A DNA stretch of 64,000 nt from contig NZ_PHRF01000162.1 of NCBI RefSeq assembly GCF_004151105.1, positions 153,409-217,408 of the forward strand. Direction: 5' to 3'. Position numbers and translations under genes: made by a program. The stretch comes from Streptomyces sp. L-9-10. GTDB taxonomy: Bacteria > Actinomycetota > Actinomycetes > Streptomycetales > Streptomycetaceae. The notes beneath the pieces are model-generated. The model searched no databases. It saw nothing but the letters and a program-made list of their open reading frames with translations, and was not told where the DNA came from. This document shows positions 25,723 through 34,376 of this stretch, piece after piece. How positions within the stretch are numbered: position 1 is the first letter of the stretch; every line of letters begins with the position of its first letter.

Positions 25723-25754
25723 GGAGTAATGGTGTGGGGCCATACCATTGCTCC
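25723..25754. promoter_or_regulatory. 32-bp dyad operator of the permease gene (GntR site 1)
   Basis: GGAG-N-AATGGT-N-TGG on the left mirrors CCA-N-ACCATT-N-CTCC on the right with a two-base centre. The core is GGT-N10-ACC, which fits the TGGT...ACCA operators of FadR-subfamily GntR proteins. The same GGT-N10-ACC spacing recurs before glnA4. Confidence 0.7.
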
Positions 25755-25853
25755 ACGAGCGACGCGGCGCAAGCCCCATGCGTAAAACGGCTGTTACGGA
25801 TCGGGAAAGCCCCTGGCGAGCCGTTCGGCGCGCTCCGGGCTCCGGCCGCCGGT

Positions 25854-26609
25854 TCAGGTCAGGAAGCCGCGCAGCAGCGCCGCCGTGCCGCCGCAGTGCT
25901 CGCGCGCGATCTCGCGCGCCGCGTCCGCGTCGCCGTCGAGCACCGCCTCGACCAGTGCCGTGTGCTGCCGCTGCGAGTGCTCCAGATTCCGCACCAGCAG
26001 CGGGATGCAGTCCAGCAGATCGTTCACGGTCGCCCGCACGGCCGCGTACTGCGCGGTCAGGGTCGCGGAGCCGGACAGCTCGGCGAGCGTGAGATGCAGC
26101 ATCGTGTCCAGCCTGCGGTACTCGGCCAGCGGCGCGTCCCGTGTCGCCGCCAGCGCGGAGCGCAGCCGCCGCGGCTGCTCACCGGTGAGTCCGTGCGCCG
26201 CGCACAGCCCCGCCGCGCCGGCCTCGAGGACCTCACGGAAGCGCAGTACGTCCTCGATGTCCACGCCCGACACCCGGCGCCGCAGTTCCTCCTCGACCCC
26301 GCTGACCGGTGCGTCGGGCCGCTGTCGTACGAATGTGCCGCCGTATCTGCCGCGCCGGCTCTCCAGCAGCCCCTGGTCCTGGAGGACCTTCAGAACGTCG
26401 CGCAGCGCGACCCGGCTGATCCCCAGCCGCTCCGCCAGCTCCCGCTCGGCGGGCAGCCGCTCACCGCCCGCCACCAGCCCGAGCCGTACCACCTGGAGGA
26501 TCTGCTCCAGTGCCTCCTCGAAACCGTTTCCCGCCCGCACGGGCCGCAGCACCGGCGTCAGCGGGTCCGCGTCCGGCGGCGGGTCCATCGGCTCGTTCGT
26601 CTTCGCCAC
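25854..26609 (-). CDS. GntR/FadR-family transcriptional regulator
   Basis: A 251-residue regulator. The winged helix (ERELAERLGISRVALRDVLK, LQDQGLLESRRGRYGGTFV) occupies residues ~40-100. The all-helical FCD effector domain follows (EDVLRFREVLEAGAAGLCAA, YRRLDTMLHLTLAELSGSA, metal-site style His). I take the GTG at 26609, which has GGGAAGGGG upstream; an in-frame start seven codons earlier exists. It is transcribed divergently from glnA4 and upstream of the permease and hydrolase. It is the natural repressor of both units; in S. coelicolor a comparable neighbour of glnA4 is called EpuRII, as I recall. Confidence 0.88.
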   Translation of the reverse strand: MAKTNEPMDPPPDADPLTPVLRPVRAGNGFEEALEQILQVVRLGLVAGGERLPAERELAERLGISRVALRDVLKVLQDQGLLESRRGRYGGTFVRQRPDAPVSGVEEELRRRVSGVDIEDVLRFREVLEAGAAGLCAAHGLTGEQPRRLRSALAATRDAPLAEYRRLDTMLHLTLAELSGSATLTAQYAAVRATVNDLLDCIPLLVRNLEHSQRQHTALVEAVLDGDADAAREIAREHCGGTAALLRGFLT

Positions 26610-26632
26610 GTGGCCGTTTCCCCTTCCCAACC

Positions 26633-26654
26633 AAAGGTCTTCAGGAATACCTTA
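26633..26654. promoter_or_regulatory. Dyad operator in the GntR-glnA4 intergenic region (GntR site 2)
   Basis: AAAGGT (26633-26638) and ACCTTA (26649-26654) flank a 10-nt spacer, giving GGT-N10-ACC as at 25723-25754. It sits 34-55 nt upstream of the glnA4 GTG and 24 nt upstream of the GntR start, so it could control both directions. Confidence 0.55.
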
Positions 26655-26687
26655 TGGCTTCCGGCTGACCGAAGGAGGAGTAATCCC

Positions 26688-28052
26688 GTGGCAGACCGCA
26701 CACCCCCGCTCCGCGCCGAGGAGCTGCGCGTCCTCGTGGAGAGCGGCGAGATCGACACGGTCGTCCTGGCCTTCCCCGATATGCAGGGCCGACTCCAGGG
26801 AAAGCGGTTCGCCGCGCAGTTCTTCCTTGACGACGTCCTGGAGCACGGTACCGAGGGCTGCAACTACCTCCTCGCCGTCGACACCGAGATGAACACCGTC
26901 GACGGATACGCGATGTCCTCCTGGGACCGCGGCTACGGCGACTTCGCGATGCGCCCCGACCTCGCCACCCTGCGCCGCGTTCCCTGGAACGAGGGCACGG
27001 CCATGGTCATCGCCGACCTCGTCTGGAACGACGGCACACCCGTCGTCGCCGCACCCCGCCAGATCCTCCGCCGCCAGCTGGAGCGCCTCGCCGGACACGG
27101 CTTCACCGCGTACGCCGGCACGGAGCTGGAGTTCATCGTCTTCAAGGACACCTACGAGCAGGCCTGGGACAGCCACTACCGCGGGCTGACTCCCGTCAAC
27201 CAGTACAACGTCGACTACTCCGTCCTCGGCACCGGACGTGTCGAACCGCTGCTGCGCCGGATCCGCAAGGAGATGGCCGCGGCCGGACTGACCGTCGAGT
27301 CCGCCAAGGGCGAGTGCAACCCCGGCCAGCACGAGATCACCTTCAAGTACGACGAAGCCCTCGTCACCTGCGACCAGCACGCCATCTACAAGAACGGCGC
27401 CAAGGAGATCGCCTCCCAGGAGGGTGTCTCGCTCACCTTCATGGCCAAGTACAACGAGCGCGAGGGCAACTCCTGCCATATCCATCTCTCGCTCCAGGAC
27501 GAGCACGGCACCAATGTCATGGCCGGGGACGGACCCGGCGGGATGTCGCCCGTGATGCGCCACTTCCTGGCGGGCCAGCTCGCCGCGCTCCGGGACTTCT
27601 CCCTGCTGTACGCGCCCACGATCAACGCGTACAAGCGCTTCCAGCCGGGATCCTTCGCCCCCACCGCCGTCGCCTGGGGCTATGACAACCGCACCTGTTC
27701 GCTGCGGGTGGTCGGCCACGGCCGGTCCCTGCGCTTCGAGAACCGACTCCCCGGCGGCGACGTCAATCCGCATCTCGCCGTCGCGGGCCTGGTCGCCGCC
27801 GGTCTGTACGGCATCGAGAACGAGCTGGAGCTCCCCGAACCCTGCGCGGGGAACGCCTACGCGTCCGCCTACGAACAGGTCCCGACCACCCTGCGCGAAG
27901 CCGCCGAGCTCTGGGAGAACAGCCCCATCGCGCGCGCCGCCTTCGGCGACGAGGTCGTGGCGCACTACCGCAATATGGCGCGCGTCGAGGTCGAGGCCTT
28001 CGACGCCGCGGTGACCGACTGGGAGCTTCGCCGCTCCTTCGAACGCCTGTGA
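26688..28052 (+). CDS. glnA4: GlnA4-type gamma-glutamyl-amine (ethanolamide) synthetase
   Basis: A 454-residue glutamine-synthetase-fold ligase. Metal-site Glu residues are in AGTELEFIVF and KGECNPGQHEI. The ATP/glutamate region is EGNSCHIHLSL, and the C-terminal ENRLPGGDVNPHLAVAG carries the conserved Arg. Members of this branch join glutamate to amines rather than to ammonia. The S. coelicolor neighbour-context homologue GlnA4 is reported to make gamma-glutamylethanolamide from ethanolamine, glutamate and ATP. The start is a GTG with GAAGGAGGAG 7 nt upstream. It is followed by the aldehyde dehydrogenase at an 8-nt gap. Confidence 0.85.
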   Translation: MADRTPPLRAEELRVLVESGEIDTVVLAFPDMQGRLQGKRFAAQFFLDDVLEHGTEGCNYLLAVDTEMNTVDGYAMSSWDRGYGDFAMRPDLATLRRVPWNEGTAMVIADLVWNDGTPVVAAPRQILRRQLERLAGHGFTAYAGTELEFIVFKDTYEQAWDSHYRGLTPVNQYNVDYSVLGTGRVEPLLRRIRKEMAAAGLTVESAKGECNPGQHEITFKYDEALVTCDQHAIYKNGAKEIASQEGVSLTFMAKYNEREGNSCHIHLSLQDEHGTNVMAGDGPGGMSPVMRHFLAGQLAALRDFSLLYAPTINAYKRFQPGSFAPTAVAWGYDNRTCSLRVVGHGRSLRFENRLPGGDVNPHLAVAGLVAAGLYGIENELELPEPCAGNAYASAYEQVPTTLREAAELWENSPIARAAFGDEVVAHYRNMARVEVEAFDAAVTDWELRRSFERL

Positions 28053-28060
28053 GGAACGAC

Positions 28061-29437
28061 GTGCACGAACACCACGCCGCCGGACATCAGATCCTCAACC
28101 CCGCCACCGGCGAGACCATCGCCACGGTCGCCGCGACGACCGCCGCGGAGGTCGACACGGCGGTACGCCGGGCCGCGGCGGCCCAACGCGGCTGGGCGGC
28201 GACCGCCCCCGCCGACCGAGCGCGGCTGCTGCGCCGCTTCGCCGTCGTCGTCGACGAACACAACGAGGAACTGGCCCGGCTGGAGGTCCGCGAGGCGGGC
28301 CACACCCTCGGCAACGCCCGCTGGGAGGCCGGGAACGTCCGCGATCTCCTGGACTACAGCGCCGGGGGAGTGGAGCGGCTGACCGGCCGGCAGATCCCGG
28401 TCGCCGGCGGACTCGACGTCACCCTCCTGGAACCGCTCGGCGTCGTCGGCGTGATCGCCCCGTGGAACTTCCCCATGCCGATCGCCGCCTGGGGCACCGC
28501 CCCCGCGCTCGCGGCGGGCAACGCGGTGCTGCTCAAGCCCGCCGAGACCACCCCGCTCACCGCGCTCCGGCTGGCCGAACTCGCCCTGGAAGCAGGCCTT
28601 CCCGAGCATCTCTTCCAGGTCCTGCCCGGTGCGGGCGATATCGCGGGCAACGCGCTGGTCGAACATCCGGGCGTCGCCAAGATCGTCTTCACCGGATCCA
28701 CCCGCGTCGGCAAGCAGATCATGGCGAAGGGCAGCACGCTGCTGAAGCGTGTGACCCTCGAACTCGGCGGCAAGAGCCCCAACATCGTCTTCGCCGACTC
28801 CGATCTGGACCTGGCCGCCGCGACCGCCCCGATGGCCTTCCTGGACAACTCCGGGCAGGACTGCTGCGCCCGTACCCGCATCCTCGTCCAGCGCGAGGTC
28901 CACGACCGGTTCCTGGAACTGCTCGCCCCGGCCATCGAGTCGGTCGTCGTCGGCGACCCGTCCGACGAGAAGACCCAGATGGGCCCGCTGATCTCGGCGG
29001 TCCAGCTGGAGCGCGTACGGTCGTACGTCCCCGACGGCGCGAAGGGCATCCGCGGCACCGCGCCCGAAGGGCCCGGGTTCTGGTTCCCGCCGACCGTCCT
29101 CACCGATTCCGACGCCGACTCCCCGGTCGCCACGGAGGAGGTCTTCGGCCCGGTCGCGGTCGTCCTGCCCTTCGAGGACGAGGAGGACGCCATCCGGCTC
29201 GCCAACGACACCGACTACGGGCTCGCGGGGTCGATCTGGACCCGCGACGTGGGCCGCGCCCTGCGGGTCTCGCGCGCCGTCGCCGCCGGCAACCTCTCCG
29301 TCAATTCGCACAGCGCCGTCCGGTACGGGACACCGTTCGGCGGTTACAAACAGTCCGGACTCGGCCGCGAACTGGGCCCCGACGCCCTGGCCGCCTTCAC
29401 CGAAACCAAGAACGTCTTCATCAGCACGGAGGCCTGA
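28061..29437 (+). CDS. NAD(P)-dependent aldehyde dehydrogenase
   Basis: A 458-residue aldehyde dehydrogenase. VIAPWNFPMPIAAWGTAPAL and LKPAETTPL bind the cofactor. The catalytic Glu lies in VTLELGGKSPNIVF, and the catalytic Cys is one of the pair in NSGQDCCARTRILVQ. EEVFGPVAVVLPF closes the domain. I choose the GTG at 28061, which has GAGGAA just upstream; the longer frame starts inside the glnA4 stop. In context it would oxidise the aldehyde form of the gamma-glutamylated amine to the acid (as PuuC does). Confidence 0.9.
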   Translation: MHEHHAAGHQILNPATGETIATVAATTAAEVDTAVRRAAAAQRGWAATAPADRARLLRRFAVVVDEHNEELARLEVREAGHTLGNARWEAGNVRDLLDYSAGGVERLTGRQIPVAGGLDVTLLEPLGVVGVIAPWNFPMPIAAWGTAPALAAGNAVLLKPAETTPLTALRLAELALEAGLPEHLFQVLPGAGDIAGNALVEHPGVAKIVFTGSTRVGKQIMAKGSTLLKRVTLELGGKSPNIVFADSDLDLAAATAPMAFLDNSGQDCCARTRILVQREVHDRFLELLAPAIESVVVGDPSDEKTQMGPLISAVQLERVRSYVPDGAKGIRGTAPEGPGFWFPPTVLTDSDADSPVATEEVFGPVAVVLPFEDEEDAIRLANDTDYGLAGSIWTRDVGRALRVSRAVAAGNLSVNSHSAVRYGTPFGGYKQSGLGRELGPDALAAFTETKNVFISTEA

Positions 29438-29443
29438 GCCATC

Positions 29444-30235
29444 ATGACCGCCCCTACCAACGACGTCATCTGCCGCCGGCTTGTCGGCCGCACCGCCGTG
29501 ATCACCGGTGCCGGCAGCGGCATCGGCCTGGCCACCGCCCGCCGGCTCGCCGCCGAGGGCGCGTACATCGTCTGCGGCGACATCGACGAGACCGCGGGCA
29601 AGGCCGCGGCCGAACAGGTCGACGGCACCTTCGTACGCGTCGACGTGACCGACGCCGACGAGGTCGACGCCCTGTTCAGGATCGCCCACGAGACCTACGG
29701 CAGCGTCGACATCGCCTTCAACAACGCGGGCATCTCGCCCCCCGAGGACGACTCGATCCTCACCACCGGCCTGGACGCCTGGCGGAAGGTCCAGGAGGTC
29801 AACCTCACCTCCGTATATCTGTGCTGCAAGGCGGCCATCCCCTATATGCGGCGGCAGGGCCGGGGCTCGATCATCAACACCGCCTCGTTCGTGGCGCGCA
29901 TGGGCGCGGCGACCTCCCAGATCTCGTACACCGCGTCCAAGGGCGGGGTGCTCGCGATGTCCCGTGAGCTGGGCGTGCAGTTCGCCCGCGAGGGGATCCG
30001 GGTGAACGCCCTGTGCCCGGGGCCCGTCAACACCCCGCTGCTACAGGAACTGTTTGCCAAGGACCCGGAGCGCGCCGCACGCCGGCTCGTGCACATTCCG
30101 GTAGGCCGGTTCGCCGAGGCCGACGAGATCGCTGCGGCGGTCGCCTTCCTCGCCAGTGACGACTCCTCGTTCGTGAACGCCACGGACTTCCTCGTCGACG
30201 GAGGCATCTCGGGGGCGTACGTCACGCCCGTCTAG
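29444..30235 (+). CDS. Short-chain dehydrogenase/reductase (glucose-1-dehydrogenase-like)
   Basis: A 263-residue classical SDR. The cofactor motif is TGAGSGIG (residues ~21-28), then NNAG, the Ser/Tyr/Lys active site (NTASF...YTASKGG), and PGPVNTPL. Six nucleotides separate it from the aldehyde dehydrogenase, so it is the third gene of the glnA4 operon. It could oxidise the hydroxyl end of gamma-glutamylethanolamide to an aldehyde. That role is inference from pathway chemistry. Confidence 0.9.
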   Translation: MTAPTNDVICRRLVGRTAVITGAGSGIGLATARRLAAEGAYIVCGDIDETAGKAAAEQVDGTFVRVDVTDADEVDALFRIAHETYGSVDIAFNNAGISPPEDDSILTTGLDAWRKVQEVNLTSVYLCCKAAIPYMRRQGRGSIINTASFVARMGAATSQISYTASKGGVLAMSRELGVQFAREGIRVNALCPGPVNTPLLQELFAKDPERAARRLVHIPVGRFAEADEIAAAVAFLASDDSSFVNATDFLVDGGISGAYVTPV

Positions 30236-30408
30236 ACCCGGTCCGGCCATGCGGCCACCTCGGGCTGGTATCCCGGTCCGGGTGTCCCCACCATCGAACG
30301 CCGGTGGGAGGGGACTTCCTGGACCGGGTACCCCCGACCGCTCGACGCGGGGACCGTCCTCGTGGTGGGGAGAGCGGGCACCGGGGGCACGTTCATGAGG
30401 AGCGAGCC

Positions 30409-31611
30409 TCAGAGGAACGTGCGGCCCTCACCCCGGTAGGTCGGCACGGCCGCCATCACCCGGTCGCCCTCCACCAGCTGCAACGTGTCGAAGCGCTCGC
30501 ACATTTCACCCGCCTTGGCATGCCGGAACCACACCTTGTCGCCGAGCAGCAGGTCGTCGGCGGCCGGCCCCAGCAGCGGGGTCTGCACCTCGCCGGCCCC
30601 CTCCTGCCCGTCGTAGCGCAGCCCTTCGGGCAGATACGGCACGGGCAGCCGGTCGGCGCCCGGCGCCCCCGACGCCGGATAGCCGCCGCCGAGCACGGTC
30701 ACCACTCCGACCCCCGGCCTGCGCACCACGGGCTGGGCGAAGAGCGCCGCCGGACGGCCCGTGAACGATGTGTAGTTGTCAAAGAGCCGTGGTACGTAGA
30801 GCCCCGAGCCCGCGGCGATCTCCGTCACCGCCTCCTCGGCCGCCGTGTGCTGGACGCTGCCCGTGCCGCCGCCGTTGACGAACTCCAGCTCCGGCGCGAC
30901 GGCCCGCACCGCGCGCACCACCGCCGCGCGTCGCTCCGCCAGCTCTCTGCGGGCCGCGGACTGCATCAGCCGGATCGCGCGCGACCGCAGCGGCCGTCCT
31001 GCCAGGGCGTCCCCTACCCCGGCCACATGCCCTTCGTATGCCATGAGCCCGACCAGCCGGAATCCGGGGCGTCGGGCTATCGATCTGGCGAGCTCGGCCA
31101 GCTGGGCCGGCTCGCGCAGCGGGGAGCGCAGTGCACCAATCCTGACCCGCCCGCCGAACAGCCGCAAGGCCGTGTCCAGTTCAAGACAGATCCGGAATTC
31201 CTCACGTCCGCCGTCCCGCGCCGCGTCGATGAGGTCCAGCTGCGCCGGGTCGTCGATCATCACGGTGACGGCGGCGGCGAGCTTGGGATCGGCGGCCAGC
31301 TCCGCGTAGGCGGCGCGGTCCGCCGACGGATAGGCGAGGAGTACGTCCTCGAACCCGGCCCGCGCCAGCCACAGCGACTCGGCCAGCGTGAACGACATGA
31401 TCCCCGCGAAGCCGTCGCGCCCCAGCACACGTTCCAGCAGCGCCCTGCAGCGCACCGACTTGCTCGCCACCCGGATCGGCTTGCCCGCCGCCCGCCGGAC
31501 GAGGTCGTCCGCGTTGGCGTCGAACGCTTCGAGATCGACGAGGGCGAGCGGGGCGTCGAGGTGAGCGGTGGCGCGGTCGTACCGTGCCCGGTCAGTGGCG
31601 CGCGGAGTCAT
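30409..31611 (-). CDS. PLP-dependent amino acid deaminase/aldolase (D-threonine-aldolase-like)
   Basis: A 400-residue fold-type III PLP enzyme. The N-terminal alanine-racemase-like barrel carries the PLP lysine in IRVASKSVRCRALLERVL. The C-terminal D-serine-dehydratase-like domain has metal ligands in VWFRHAKAGEMC. It may deaminate or cleave D-amino or hydroxyamino acids; the substrate is unassigned. The 173-nt gap to the SDR on its 3' side holds GC-rich short inverted repeats and no gene I can support. It is transcribed alone and divergently from the Pro-rich membrane protein. Confidence 0.85.
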   Translation of the reverse strand: MTPRATDRARYDRATAHLDAPLALVDLEAFDANADDLVRRAAGKPIRVASKSVRCRALLERVLGRDGFAGIMSFTLAESLWLARAGFEDVLLAYPSADRAAYAELAADPKLAAAVTVMIDDPAQLDLIDAARDGGREEFRICLELDTALRLFGGRVRIGALRSPLREPAQLAELARSIARRPGFRLVGLMAYEGHVAGVGDALAGRPLRSRAIRLMQSAARRELAERRAAVVRAVRAVAPELEFVNGGGTGSVQHTAAEEAVTEIAAGSGLYVPRLFDNYTSFTGRPAALFAQPVVRRPGVGVVTVLGGGYPASGAPGADRLPVPYLPEGLRYDGQEGAGEVQTPLLGPAADDLLLGDKVWFRHAKAGEMCERFDTLQLVEGDRVMAAVPTYRGEGRTFL

Positions 31612-31803
31612 GCACCGAGCTTGCCAGACGGGATTACCGCACGGTAGGGGGATGATCTGGGCAGATCACCACGGGCCTTCGCGGTCGTTCCCGCCGGGCC
31701 CGCTCCACCCCGTAGAGTGACGCACACGCCGCGTCGAACGGGCCTGTCCCGTACGGCGATCGACGCGGTGGGACCGGTCTGCACAGGTGGCACAGGGGGA
31801 CGG

Positions 31804-33129
31804 ATGAGTACCGAAGCGCGACGCGCTCCCGTACCACCCCGCCCGGCGACACCACCGACCGCGCCGGAGTCCGGGACGGCCGGGACCGGGGAGGACGCGT
31901 CGGCCGACGCCCCGCGTCCGCCGAGATCACGGATCTCCGACGCGCTGCTGCCCCCGCCCGAGCCGGTACGGATACCACCACCGCCGTCCGGACCTCCCGC
32001 TCCGCCCGCGGCCAAGTCCCCGGCCGCGGTTGCCGGTCCGGCCCCGGGCGTGGTGCCGGCCCGCCCCCCGGCGCCGCCCCCGCCAACAGCCCCGGCTCCG
32101 GCCCCGCCCGCCGCCGCACCCCCCACGCCCGTGGAGACCACCACCCGCCTCCGGCCGGTGCCCCCGGCCCCCGCCGGAGCGATGCCGCGCGTACCGCCGG
32201 CGGTGCCGCGCATGCCGCCCCCGCCTTCCGCGCCGCCGCCGACGCCGCCCGTATCCGCCGGGCCGCCGCTGCGCCCGCCCGGTTTCCCGGCCCCGCCGCC
32301 GTACCCCTGGGGCGGGCAGCGTCCCGAGACGCCGCACGAGACCACCACCAGGCTGCGCCCCGTTCCCTCCCGGCAGCACCCCTTCAGGGTCGCCGCCGCC
32401 CTGGCCTGCGTCGTGCTCGGGCTCGGACTGATCGGCGGCGCCGCCACCGGGAGCTGGCTGACCGGGGACTCGGCCGCCGAGCCCGCCGCCCGGGACACCT
32501 TCGCCACCGCGCGCGGCCTCTGGCACAACGTGCCCGTCGACACCCTCTTCCCCCGCACCCTCGTGGGGGACGGCGCGGGACCCGGCGGCGCGGACCGTGA
32601 GTGGACCAGGATCGGCGTCGCACCCGACAGCGGCTGTACCGGCACCCTCGACCCGCTGCTGCTCGGCACGCTGCGCCCGGTCGGCTGCGCGCGCGTGCTG
32701 CGCGCCACCTACGCCGACGCCACGTCGAGCAACGTCACCACCGTCGGTCTGGTCTTCACCCAGGCCGACGCCCTCGCGATGGACACCCTGCGCATCCGGT
32801 TCCGTGACGAGCGCCTCGCCGAACGCACCGATCTGATGCCCCGTACGTTCCCCGTCAAGGGCACCGTCGCGGGCGGCTTCGGTGACGCTCAGCGCGCGAG
32901 CTGGACGGTGAATGTGCTCACCGACGCGCCTGTCGTCGTGTTCGCCGTCTCCGGCTTCGCCGACGGACGGCCGGTCCCCACTCCCCAGCCCGTCGGCAAG
33001 GCCATGGCCAAGGGCGCCACGACCGCGCCCGCGCAGTCCGGTCTCGGTCACGAGGCCAAGGGCATCGCGGACCGGATAGAACGAGGGCTGCGCAAGACCG
33101 TGGGCGCCCGAACGGCGGCTCCTCAATGA
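31804..33129 (+). CDS. Pro-rich single-pass membrane protein, mycosin partner
   Basis: A 441-residue protein without a recognised family name. Residues 1-~215 are a Pro/Ala-rich, probably disordered cytoplasmic tail containing ETTTRLRPVP twice. One transmembrane segment follows (AAALACVVLGLGLIGGAATG). The ~200-residue outer domain has a likely disulphide pair (SGCTGTLDPLL...VGCARVL). The start ATG at 31804 has GGGGGA upstream; earlier in-frame starts lack one. It overlaps the mycosin gene by ATGA, so the two are made together. The layout suggests a membrane sensor or scaffold for that protease. Confidence 0.75.
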   Translation: MSTEARRAPVPPRPATPPTAPESGTAGTGEDASADAPRPPRSRISDALLPPPEPVRIPPPPSGPPAPPAAKSPAAVAGPAPGVVPARPPAPPPPTAPAPAPPAAAPPTPVETTTRLRPVPPAPAGAMPRVPPAVPRMPPPPSAPPPTPPVSAGPPLRPPGFPAPPPYPWGGQRPETPHETTTRLRPVPSRQHPFRVAAALACVVLGLGLIGGAATGSWLTGDSAAEPAARDTFATARGLWHNVPVDTLFPRTLVGDGAGPGGADREWTRIGVAPDSGCTGTLDPLLLGTLRPVGCARVLRATYADATSSNVTTVGLVFTQADALAMDTLRIRFRDERLAERTDLMPRTFPVKGTVAGGFGDAQRASWTVNVLTDAPVVVFAVSGFADGRPVPTPQPVGKAMAKGATTAPAQSGLGHEAKGIADRIERGLRKTVGARTAAPQ

Positions 33130-34376
33130 CCGCGACCGACTCCTCGACGACCTCGCGACCTTCCGGCCGTCCGGCGCCTTCCGGCCGTCCGTCTCGCCGC
33201 CACCGTCTCGCCGCCATCTTCGCCGCCGCGTCCGTCCTGCTGCTCGTCCCCGCCTCTCCGGCGCACGCCGACGCGATCCGGGCGCAGCAGTGGGCCCTCG
33301 ACGCCATGCACACCGAGGAGGCGTGGCGCACCGCGCAGGGCCGGGGCATCACCGTCGCCGTCCTGGACACCGGCGTCGACGCCACCCATCCCGACCTGGA
33401 GGGCCAGGTGCTCCCCGGCCGGGACCTGATCGGTTTCGGGGCTCGCAGCGGTGACCGTGCCTGGGCCCGTCACGGCACCGCCATGGCCGGCATCATCGCC
33501 GGACACGGCCATGGCGCCAATCGCGCGGACGGAGTCCTGGGGATCGCGCCCGAGGCGAAGATCCTCCCGGTCCGCGTCATCCTCGAAGGCACCGACCCCG
33601 CCCGCTCCAAGGCCCGTTCCTCCAAGGGCGGCGCCCTCGCCGAGGGCATCCGCTGGGCCGCCGACCAGGGCGCCGACGTCATCAACCTCTCCCTCGGCGA
33701 CGACAGCGAGTCCGCCCATCCGGAACCCGGGGAGGACGCGGCCGTCCAGTACGCGCTGGCCAAGGGCGCCGTCGTGGTCGCCTCGGCGGGCAACGGCGGC
33801 GAGAAGGGCGACCATGTCTCGTACCCCGCGGCCTATCCCGGGGTGATCGCGGTGACGGCCGTGGACGAGTACGGGACGCGCGCCGCGTTCTCCACCCGCC
33901 GCTGGTACGCCACCGTCAGCGCGCCGGGCGTCAATGTGGTCATCGCCGATCCCGACCGGCGCTACTACGAGGGGTGGGGCACCAGCGCCGCCGCCGCGTT
34001 CGTCTCCGGCGCCGTCGCGCTCGTACGCTCCGCCCACCCCGATCTCACCCCGGCGCAGATCAAGAAGCTCCTCGCGGACACCGCCCGCGACGCGCCGAAG
34101 GACGGCCATGACGACGCCCGTGGGCACGGGCTCGTCGATCCTGCCGCCGCGATCAAGGCCGGGGCGAAACTGTCCCGTACGGATCTGAAGAGCGAGGCCG
34201 CGGGCGCCGACGGGTACGACAAGCGGTACTTCGGCAGCGGCCCCGACGCCCCGCGCGCGGACTCGGAACCCGCCGCCTGGCTCGCGCCCGCGGTGGGCGG
34301 GGCCGGGGCCCTGCTGCTGGCCTGCGCGGTGCTGCTGTGGCGCGGCGGCCTCAGGCGAACCGGCGTACGGCGCTGA
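33126..34376 (+). CDS. mycP: Mycosin-like subtilase (type VII secretion-associated serine protease)
   Basis: A 416-residue exported subtilisin-family protease. The signal peptide is RLAAIFAAASVLLLVPASPAHA. The catalytic triad is Asp in VAVLDTGVDATHPDLEG, His in ARHGTAMAGIIAG and Ser in GWGTSAAAAFVSG. The oxyanion Asn is in SAGNGG. The C-terminal membrane anchor (WLAPAVGGAGALLLACAVLL) followed by basic residues is the mycosin layout. The N-terminal SGRPAPSGRPSRR comes from a short DNA repeat. No EccC, EccD, EsxA-like or other type VII genes are in the window, so this is an orphan mycosin. It overlaps the hydrolase on the other strand by 26 nt. Confidence 0.9.
   Translation: MTATDSSTTSRPSGRPAPSGRPSRRHRLAAIFAAASVLLLVPASPAHADAIRAQQWALDAMHTEEAWRTAQGRGITVAVLDTGVDATHPDLEGQVLPGRDLIGFGARSGDRAWARHGTAMAGIIAGHGHGANRADGVLGIAPEAKILPVRVILEGTDPARSKARSSKGGALAEGIRWAADQGADVINLSLGDDSESAHPEPGEDAAVQYALAKGAVVVASAGNGGEKGDHVSYPAAYPGVIAVTAVDEYGTRAAFSTRRWYATVSAPGVNVVIADPDRRYYEGWGTSAAAAFVSGAVALVRSAHPDLTPAQIKKLLADTARDAPKDGHDDARGHGLVDPAAAIKAGAKLSRTDLKSEAAGADGYDKRYFGSGPDAPRADSEPAAWLAPAVGGAGALLLACAVLLWRGGLRRTGVRR

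Noticed and set aside
31135..31142. A fourth ACCAATCC octamer
   Set aside because: It is inside the aldolase gene on the opposite strand and has no CGAAT at the required distance.
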